Assembly (NCBI GenBank): GCA_029962745.1
Contig: CM057171.1
Span: forward strand, 18,689,633-18,753,632
DNA: 64,000 nucleotides
Direction: 5' to 3'
Origin: Echinometra lucunter
Taxonomy: Eukaryota > Echinodermata > Echinoidea > Camarodonta > Echinometridae
In this document: positions 36,695 through 47,600 of the stretch, one piece after another
Position numbering within the stretch: position 1 is the first letter of the stretch
Layout: each line of letters begins with the position of its first letter
Program-made: the position numbers and the translations under genes
Notes under the pieces: model-generated
What the model saw: only the letters and a program-made list of their open reading frames with translations
Databases searched by the model: none
What the model was told of the DNA's origin: nothing

Positions 36695-39600
36695 CTGCAC
36701 AGAAGGTGGGGGAGAGGGAGGGAAAATATACAATGATAATTTTACTCAAATTTCATTAATGCATGTATTATGTGAGAAGTAGTGTTTGCATTGCTTATAG
36801 TAACAGTAATAGTAATGGTAATGGTAATAGTAATGGTAATGGTAATGGTAATGGTAATGGTAATGGTAATGGTAATAGTAATGGTAATGGTAATGGTAAT
36901 GGTAATGGTAATATTAACAGTAATAGTCACAGTAATAGTAATAGTCATAGTCATAGTCACAGTAATAGTAATAGTCATAGTCACAGTAATAGTAATAGTC
37001 ATAGTCATAGTCACAGTAATAGTAATAGTCATAGTCATAGTCACAGTAATAGTCATAGTAATAGTCACAGTAATAGTAATAGTAATAGTCATAGTCACAG
37101 TAATAGTCATAGTCATAGTCACAGTAATAGTAATAGTAATAGTAATAGTCATAGTCACAGTAATAGTCATAGTCATAGTCACAGTAATAGTAATAGTAAT
37201 AGTAATAGTCATAGTCACAGTAATAGTCATAGTCATAGTCACAGTAATAGTAATAGTAATAGTAATAGTAATAGTCACAGTCACAGTAATAGTCATAGTC
37301 ACAGTCACAGTAATAGTAATGGTAATAGTAATAGTCATAGTCACAGTAATAGTCATAGTCACAGTCACAGTAATAGTAATGGTAATAGTAATAGTCATAG
37401 TCACAGTAATAGTCATAGTCACAGTCACAGTAATAGTAATGGTAATAGTAATAGTAATAGTAATAGTAATAGTCATAGTCACAGTAATAGTAATAGTCAC
37501 AGTCACAGTAATAGTAATGGTAATAGTAATAGTAATAGTAATAGTAATGGTAATAGTAATAGTCACAGTCACAGTAATAGTAATAGTCATAGTCACAGTA
37601 ATAGTAATAGTAAAAGTAATAGTAATAGAAATAATAACAGATCAAGGAACTTCAAATTTATACTTATTTTGAAATCTGTGCACATTTCTCGGCAGAATAA
37701 ATGTTTGGTTTTTAAGTTACATATTTCATAGATATCCTTTTAACATTGAAAATGAATATTTTTTTAAAAAATCAGCATATCCAGCAGAGGACTTGAAATA
37801 TATTCTGCAAGAAAATAAATGGACTAATCTCTTTGCATTTGACTCACTGAATACTAAACCAGATATAACTTGGGATGGGGTCTATGCAAAATAAGTGTTT
37901 TACCCAAATCAAGTCATGCTTAAATTTGCATGAGCACTTGCATATTAAATGAATGGCACTGTTTCAGATAGGGAAGCTGGTGTACTACAAAGACGAGTTG
38001 AAAGATGAGTAAATAAAAAAGTGAAATGTATCAACTACCTGAATACTGGAACCAAGCCCCCAGCAAGGAGTCGAAGAGTGACCCTATCAGACCAGCCACG
38101 CCCCCAAAGAGGACCACGGGCCACTGTGGCGGGGAGTCCCGAAGCATTTCCTGGCTGAAAGTCAGGAAAGTTCCGACCAGGTATCCTAGGCCTACGACCA
38201 TTCCCCCAGCAAAGCTCATCAATGTGCCGACAATAGATACACCTCCGTTGGTACCTAGGAGATTATGATTTTAAAAAAGAATATAGCGAGACCATAAAAG
38301 AGCAAGATCGAAATGTAGAAATATGTGTAACATACAAATCATATGAGAGAGAGAGTAAGAGAGACAAAGATCCAATTATTTTTCAAAGGAAAGAAAAACA
38401 AAGAGAAAAAGGAAAGAGATTGAAATGTTTTCCCAAGACTTTATTTTGTCTTCAAATCTCATCAATGTGTAAAAAAATGATAATTATCATATCTAAAATT
38501 GGTTCCTAGACAAATGATTAAAAATGCCCCCCCCCCCCCCTCCCCCATCAAGAGGAGACAGGCTTATCCAAAACTCGAAACATGTTTATGAGATTTATTT
38601 TCTTTTAACGCTGGATTCACATATTCTTCGATAAAGAAAAATTAATGTGAATACAAAAAACAGCTGTCAAGGAAGGAAGGAGTAAGCTTCCTGTCTGAAT
38701 CTTAAAGAATGATATGGTGGGCCAAGCATTTTTGTGATATAATGATCATCGTTACTACATGCTTATAGCTATCATCGGTATTACTGAAAATCCACTTCAA
38801 ACTTTCAATGATTATGCCTGTGTCTCAGATTTGGGAATGTTCAATGCAACAAAATATCTGAATGGAAACATGTAATAGTGATTGTTTCCCTAATTTCTTA
38901 TCTCATGAAGAATTTGAATTTTTTCTTGATAGATCTTGGTATGTTTCTCAAGTTGTTATTACAAAAATATAAATTCTGGAATTTTGCCAGTGGTTAAAAT
39001 ATCTGCATCAGGACATTAAATGCAGTGAAACCTGTATGTAAAGACCACCCAAGGGAGACAAGAAAAGTGGTCTTTATGAGCAGGTGGTCTTTATGGACAG
39101 GATTCTTTAGAACAAGTTTCAATGGGAAAAGCCATTCGATGGAAACAGAAATTGTGATCTTTTATAGACAGGTGGTCTTTCTATACAGGCAGTTGCTACA
39201 GCAGGTTTAACTTTAATTGAGGGAGCTCTAATTCCTTACACCCATGGTTCTTGCCAGTACATAACACCCATGGTTCCAATACCATGTGTAAAGGATTTCA
39301 GACAAGGAAGAACCATGTGTGAAATTGCTGCACCATGCGTGGCAACATGGGTAAAAACATATTGGAGTATATATTCCTAACAATAATGATAAATGCCACA
39401 GATTGTTTTGCTTTTTGGCAATGTATTTTTACTATAATGCCATCAGTAAACAACTCCTGCTTACAAAGAAGTATTTTTCCATCCTTTTACTATAGCATAT
39501 ACTGCTGCCACACCTAACTTTACACGTTATTCCATAAAACTTCTGAAACTTCCGCGCTTTGCGCAGAGGGGGAACCATGTGTGGATTTTTTTCTAGTGAG

Positions 39601-41548
39601 AACCCTGCTTACACCTATGGAAGCGAAAGAGTTTTGAAATCACCTCGTGGCACTTTTTCCAATGTGGTAATCAGACGAGGGCTCTCCGTCCCGACGACGC
39701 TGCCCACCTCCGAGGCCCAGGTGTCGCCGCTACAGCAGGCTATCCCGCTCATGACACCGAGGGCGATGAACGTGGTGTTGTAATAGTTGGAGAAGTCCAG
39801 AGGGTGGTCTTGGAAGCCAGTCTCCAGGATGAAGTGGGCTGCACAGAGAGTGGGGATTCCCCCGTTGGTAACGACTTGGATCCATGTTCTCTGACCCCCT
39901 GGGAGAAATTCAGTGAAGAAAAAAAAAATCTTTCCTCAGGGATTTTTTGCAAAAAGAATATTAATCTTGAGAAAGATTTTAAAAGGAATTTAAGCCTTCA
40001 AACAACTTTATATGGTTTTACACGCTTCCTGTTTCGTTGATGGCGCTGTTCTTGTTTTGGGCATGATCCTATGTTAAGACAAGGAGAGCATTCACACACA
40101 CAAAAAAAAATATTTTAATAGCCATTGAGCAAAAATAATATCAGTCACATCACAAAGAATCTACTTCCAGTGTGGACTTATTCCATATTCGACTTCCATC
40201 TTCAAGTGAACCAAAAGTTTGGACAGTAGGAAAGTAGTGTTCCTATCAGTATTTAATTCTTTATGAGCAAAGCATAGGATTTCCCTCTGCCCCACTATAT
40301 TTCTCATGAGAAAGAAATACCATAGGCATTAGGATAATTAAAGTGTTTACAGTACAAAATTAATCCATACAGGGTGTCTAAAGTGTTGTTTTTGAATCTC
40401 ACAGAGCACAGAAATGGGTAATTTCGCATCTCCTTTGTGTTTCACAGAACAATCTTTCTGCTAAATATGATTATGCAGGCATGAAGTGCTTTGTGCTGAT
40501 TGACACATTTGGCAAAGCCCCACAATGTGTTGTTCAGCTAAGAAAGCAATCAAAGTGTTAAATCAGTACTCAACCTCCTCCAGTAGAAAATATCAAATTC
40601 TTCATCTCTTTTTGTGTTGAACAGAACAATCTTTTGACCAAATATGCATGCATTTTTTGCTGAAATTTGTACTCAACCCCCTTCAATAGAAAATATCAAA
40701 AAGGTATCAGTCAGCCTAAAAGCCACCGAACACTACACGACTCCCAACCAGGTCGCACGACCAGGTCGGGAGGTTGTGGCATAATGTTGAATTTTTGCAA
40801 CTGGTTGGCGGGCCGCCATAGGCGCCAATTACAATTTTCAACCAATCATGATGAAGTCTTTGTACTGACAACGTTGTTGACTTTGCGTTTGGAGCAACAG
40901 TAACTGTAGCAAATGCAGCAAATTAGTTTTGCGGCCATTTTCGTGGTTTCTATGGCACAAGTAAAGAGCGCATGTCGCAAGTCCTGAAGGTCAGCTCGCA
41001 CATATAGTGTCTTATCTTGTCTTATTTTGTTGATACTGCACCAAACCGCCTAAAAGGCTATCGACCTGCAGGCCATCATGGAGACGCTGCTACTTTGCAG
41101 GGAATATTTGTAGCAGTCTTTGTTGGCCCTAATTATGTTATACATGTAATCTAATTTGTGTGATAGATGTAGTGTGTGATGTCAGGTCGTATTACCTCAG
41201 GTCATATAGTGTGCAGTGCCGTAAAGAATGTCTTACCTTCTTTGTAATCTTCTTCAAGTTCTAACTTCCTGCTGGCTCGGAATTTTGTGAGCTTGGAGCC
41301 GGAGTAGAAGAAAGCAACAAGGCACAAAAAGTGAGAGTAGCTACTCAGGGTCATGATGAGTCCCATTGCAAATGCTAGGAAGACAGAAGAGATGGGAATC
41401 ATAAGAGATCATGGAGTACATCTCATTCTAAATAATATTAGAAGAAAAACAAGAAGCAGAAGAAGGAGGAGGACAAGGAGGTGGAGAAGGAGGAGGAGAA
41501 GGAAAAGGAGGAGGAGGAGGAGGAGAAGGGGAAGGAGAACAAGAAGAA

Positions 41549-41610
<62 letters not shown>

Positions 41611-44600
41611 AGAAGGAGAAGGAGAAGAAGAAGAAAATTAAAAAGATGAAGGAGAAGAAGAAAGAGAAGAAGAATAAAAGAAGAAGAAAAGGAGAAGAAA
41701 AGAAGAAGAAAAAGAAGAAGAAGAAGAAGAAGTAAAGAAGAGGAAAAAGGCAGAGGAGATGAAGGAGGAGGAGAAAGAAAAGGAGGAGGAGGAGAAGGGG
41801 AAGGAGAAGGGGAAGGAGAGGAAGAAAAAGAAGAAGTAGAAAAAGATGAAAAGGAGAAGGAGGTGAAGGAGGAGGAGAAGGAGAAGAAAAAGAAGAAGAA
41901 GAAGAAGAAGAAGAGTTGATATTCATATAGCCCCTTTTCCATGGGACAAAAAATAACGTACCTGTTTCTCTTATATTCCTGCTCATAAAAACGAGGCACA
42001 AAGGTTAACTTCCTATTCGCTCTTTATTGGCTATAGCTCAAAACCCAGGACTGTCACACTGATTGAATTGTATGGTACATTATAACATTGTACCTTCATG
42101 CATACACTTTATGTGTTCAGAGAGTCGACAAAGGCAGCCCAGCTCTTGTGTCATTAGTCGGATTAAACTGCTAAAAGATTAAATGCAAGTCTACAATGAG
42201 ATGAAATTCCTTTGAATAAAGAGTAAAATTTTCAAAACAAAACAGTGAAAAATTTATTAAAATTGGATACAAAATAAGGAAGTTATGATTTTTTGCTATT
42301 TTTTGGAAAAACAGTTCTTGAACAGTTCATCTGAATATTCAGTGAGTGAGTTGATGATGTCATATCCTCACAATTTTCCACACATTATATATACAGAAAA
42401 AAAACAAAACAAAAAAATTATATTTCAGCTAAGAAAGTAAAAGTTGTCTAAATAATCCTTACATACTTACAAAATGGTATTTAGTCTATGTATAGACATG
42501 ATGGATGACTTTTCAGTTTGGTGAAAACGATGAGAATTTTCTGAAATTCCTGTATAGATTATTATGGAGAACAGTGAGAGTATGACATCCTCAACTCACT
42601 TGTTGAATATTCATATCGACTATTCAAGCACTGTTTTGGGGAAAGAATTGTGAAAATTCATAACTTCCTTATTTTGTATCCGATTTTCATCAAATTTTCA
42701 TTTTTTGAGAGAGAATTTTTTATTCTTTTTATTGGAATGAACCTGATCTTACTGTGGACTTGGCCTCTAAATATGAAATACAGTTAGGTTTATGATAAGA
42801 CAAGATGCCTACCAAAAACTGCTCCAGCTGGGGCTAATTTCTTCTTGTGGATTGCATCAATTGCCATGTAGAGAGGGACACACACAGCGATGATCCAGCG
42901 AAGCGGGCTGATTGGATATACAGGGCCTGTATGATAGCAAAAAATACATTCAAAGTGTACCAATCATTAAAAGACATTTTGCTGTTTATGTTAAGAGATT
43001 CGATGTCACTATACTATATTCACTATATGAGCTTTAAAAAGGACTTCTATATTGAGATACTACGAATTTATTGTACTCTTAATTAACATAAAAGCGACTG
43101 CTAAAGTAGGATGGTGAACATAAATGCATGCTTATGCATGAATTAGAGTGTTTACGGAATCAAACAGCCATTCAATTCTGCAAATACCCTTATTGTGTGG
43201 TCTTATGGTATGCTATTTTTACTTCAAATTCCTTTTTACTGTTACCCCCTAGAATGCTGGGTACATTTTTAGGGAGTTATTACTAGCTGTACACAAATTA
43301 TTTTTCAGGTGATCTGATACACTTTGACTCCTAATGCGCAGAGAAGAGGGATATTTCACTTTGAGGAGAAGGCCCTCAAACAAATCAAACAAATAAGAGT
43401 ACAAAATAACTATCATTTTGGAAAATATTTTTAATGTATTAAGCGTTGGTCCTGTCGGATCATCAACTTTACTGAGAGAGTATATGAAATGTCATAGCAT
43501 GCAACTCAGAAAAATCAATGACAGAAATAAGAAAAATCAAATAATACTACTAATAATATCAATAATAACAACAACAACAAAGAACAAACAAAAAGAACAA
43601 AAAGATGAATTAGGAGGAGGAGAAGAAGATGAAGAATGAGAAGAAAAATAAGAAGGAAAAAAAAAGACAAGGAATCTAAAGGCAATTACAAGATGATAAA
43701 AAACAAAGCATATTCTCTTAACTCATTAAATATAAAGCCCAAGATAACTCTCGCACTAGGGTCAATGGAAACTTTGTGTTATACTGAAATGAAATCATGT
43801 TCCAGTGGGTTGAATCTTATCATAATTGGTCTCATAAAATCTGCATTAACATTTTCTGAAATGTACAATCATCATGAAGAAAAAAGCTGGGTCATTCAAA
43901 TACCACTTTGCTGACAATGTTAGACCGTTACTGTTTTTATTAATTTTCATTCTTCTTTTTAAAAGTCATGACAAATCGGACAAAAATGAAAGCCAACAAG
44001 GTCTAAGTGATCAAATTGGACAAAACAAGAGAACAAAGCAAAACAACAATAAAATGGAACAACCAACTAAAAAGGAGAAGGGCACAAACAAAACATCATG
44101 ATCATATATAATATATATATATAATACAGAACAAAAGAAATAAACTACAACAACCACTCAGGTTAGTATAAAAGGCCTTGGTGCTGACGAACCTCCGGCC
44201 ACGGATCACAGTTGTCGTGTGATTAGTCTATGTATTCAGGCGCGTTTAGGGAAATAACAGCACCAAGTGCCTTGGCTAAAGGCTACATGTATGTCATGAC
44301 AGGCGATAACAATCCCAAAGCTGATTTTCCTTCTTTTGTGACAACATCAACCTACAATACAAGACTCACTCACACTAGTGCTCAGTTATACTAACCTCGC
44401 ACAACAGATGTGCTGTAGCATGCAAATTGCTGACAATAGGAAAGTAGTGTTCTACCAATGAATTTTTTGGGACAGAGGAGCAAGAACTGTTGCACCAGTG
44501 ATCAGAAAAATATTTTCAAAATTCATTTGATCAAGATATTTCACATCCAGTTGGAGGAATGGAATGGAAATAGATTTTCTTATCCTGGGTGTAAAAAACA

Positions 44601-47600
44601 AATATTTTATATGAATTTGTTGATTATATTAGTGACTTCAATCTTTGACCATAGAGGGCAGCATGTAACATAAATTTGCACAGCATACCAATGATACGTT
44701 AGCCCTGTGTGCATTAGACTATGAGTCATGACACCCGTAGGTCAAAACGGCGTTTTGAATAGCGAAACTAATTGCCGACGCGAACGCGAAATACATTGAC
44801 TTAGATCTTCTCAAACAGAGAAGAAAATTTTTGATTTTACTTAGACCTACCAGCAATGTTCCTGAGGCTCTCAATTTTCCCCTTTCTGCTTCATATCTGA
44901 TGAATGAACAGAAAATGGTGAATTTTAAGAAGAAAACTGATGCTTATCAGACTCGTAGGTCGACAGCATTCCATCGAGTAACCAATAGAACAGCATGCTA
45001 TGTAGTTTCTTGTCACATTTGGGGGACGAGGTCAATTCACTGACTGAGTACACAGGGGCGCGTTTCATGAAACCAACTCCATGACAGTCATATCTCTTGT
45101 CGATGATCTACGGAGATGTCATGGACCTGACAAAGTGTTTCACGAAAGCCTGACATCTCACAAATCCAAGATATCGATACTATCGGCTGAAAAAGATAGC
45201 CTTGATCACAATCCACTGGATTTTTTATCAATCATTCCAACACAATTTAGACTCAACTTTGCTCTAATTGTTGGAAAAGTATAGAAAACATCAATGGGAT
45301 TTGATAAACATAATACAAACATTGCATTCACGTGAAAAACTATATAAATCGTGACATTTGAGAATTTCTAAAATTAATAAACGAAAAGCTGCTGTTGCGC
45401 TTTGCGAATTTAGATTTGTAATTAAGAGGACACCGTAATTGAAAAATTGTTGAAAGCAGACCCATATTTTGTTTAATTTTTGAAAAATACTAAATTGGTA
45501 CCGGTATATTCTGCCATCGAAATTTTGACATTAATTCATTAACGAATAAATTTCATATGATTTCAATAAATACTGTAGTTGCAAAAAAGGGAAATATGGA
45601 AGAAGTTCATACATGTTGAATTGTCATCGTACTTACGGGCCTGTAAATACAGACTGCTCCGTTTTCTATGGGAAACTGATGGGAGGATAATCAATATTAA
45701 TCACAATTACTTGCTGAAGGGTTAAAACGTTGCTAAGATACATAGGTTATTTCACTTATACTTTTATATCAACATCAGTAATAACTGGTTATGGAATGAG
45801 AGTCTGGAACTCAAGAAATATTTGTATTTAATAAATAAACATTCCTTATTTTTTGCTGCCCGCGAGCTGCCCATAGCCGACGAAAAGGTGACCTGTGATG
45901 GCGTGCTAAAAAGATATGACATGTTCGGAGGAGCGACAAGTCATTTGTCGCTGGTCTTGGCAAAGACGGCTTTGTGAAACACTTACCAGACAAGATGACC
46001 GACAACTCCGAGATGTCGTTGATACTTGTAGTTATGACGGTTTCATGAAACCCAGGATGAGTGAGTCACGTCATTCTCATGATGACAATTTTTTTTTTTT
46101 TTTAGATTCATCAAAGATCAAGATCTTCTTGCATAAAACTAAAACTTTAAAAATTACTTTTGCACGCTTTTGTTACCCAGGGTACAGTGCTGAAAAAAAT
46201 GAATTATTCAGCAGAACGGTATATTTATAGTTGGTTCCCTTGGGTACCAAACCGAACCCCCCCCCTTTTTTTTTGAAGGCAGTGTATACAGCCACACGTG
46301 TGTGTCTTTACCTTACGGCAACACACGTGTGGTTGTATCCACAGCATTGACATGAGGATACAGCCACACTCGTCTGAATTCCCACTTGAAGTCTGTGCCA
46401 CGACAGCTATCGCTAGTGTGCACGTGCACTGCACAAGCGATGTGTATTCATGCGGTGGTATGTGTTGCGACTTGCAAAACTTGGATCTGGATATCACTTA
46501 TTAGACAAATGATATTTTCACTTCATTCTCACCTGGTCAGCAAGTAGGTGACAATATAGTAACAATATTGTTTGTATTTCAGTGAATTTCAAGAGACAAA
46601 ACCTTTGTGACGATTTGGGGCCTGTTTCTCGAAACCGTCATAAATCAACTTCTCAGCTAAGATAGTTGGCTAGTTGGCTACTTGTCTGCTACGTGTTTCA
46701 CGAAGCCGTGTTTGCCAAGATCAACGCCAACATCCCGACTAAGAACTTATGACGCCTCTGACCCTGTCATATCTTTTTTCGTTGATATGCAGCGCCATCA
46801 CATGCCACTAATTTGGTAGATTATGGCTGGTCAAAATGGAAGCTACATAGATTTTAAAAAATAATTCAAATCTATCTTTTCTAAGGGTTCATGCAATCAG
46901 TAATTCATCCTTGCGCATGTAAAAATATTATATTTCATGTTTCATATGAAACGATCTGCAAAAAAAGGTTTCCTAGGGGGTTTCTCCCGTGATTGTAACA
47001 TCTCACAAAAGAACGCAATTCTGCCACGCGGACAAAGATATGACTACCTGACCTCATCAGCCTACTGAAAGATCCTGTGCCTTATCCAAAGTGGAAATCT
47101 CTGGTTAAGAAGGTGGTGCACCAAGTCGTGCTTCAGGATGTATCGGAGGCCATCTCCTGCAAAAGTTCCCTTACCTTAAGGAAAGACCTGGGCCAACTCC
47201 CATCACCCTCCTCACTCTTTCCAATGGAACTGGCACCTCACCTACGCAAGGCAATGATTGTCAGATCTCAGCTACTGACCGAGACCTACCTCTCCAGAAA
47301 CGCCTCTGTAAAATTGGCAAATCACATATTTTAAAGTGCCCTCTCTGCGGCAAGAAAGAAGAAGATGTTATCCACTTTGTCTCCTCTTGCAGCTCCCTCC
47401 AGCCCAAACGATCCAGCTTCATAAGAACTGCCAACCTTCAAATCCCTGATTTAGACATACCCAGTAGCCTTGATAGAGACTATCCACAGGCCTTCACAAT
47501 CCTCACCCTCCTCCCAAACCCAGACCTCACCCACACAGCAGCTATCTCCCTAATGACCCTCGCCCTACGTTTCATTCTCCAAATCCATTTGACCATGTTG

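Noticed and set aside
36742..37731. Long ORFs of 240-320 codons in several frames on both strands
   Set aside because: They are produced by a stop-free hexamer array whose period is a multiple of three. The peptides are two- or three-letter repeats, and TMEM19 exons flank them as intron sequence.
41353..42001. Lys/Arg/Glu-rich and Ser/Phe/Leu-rich ORFs
   Set aside because: Translation of a polypurine tract inside TMEM19 intron 2; no domain or balanced composition.
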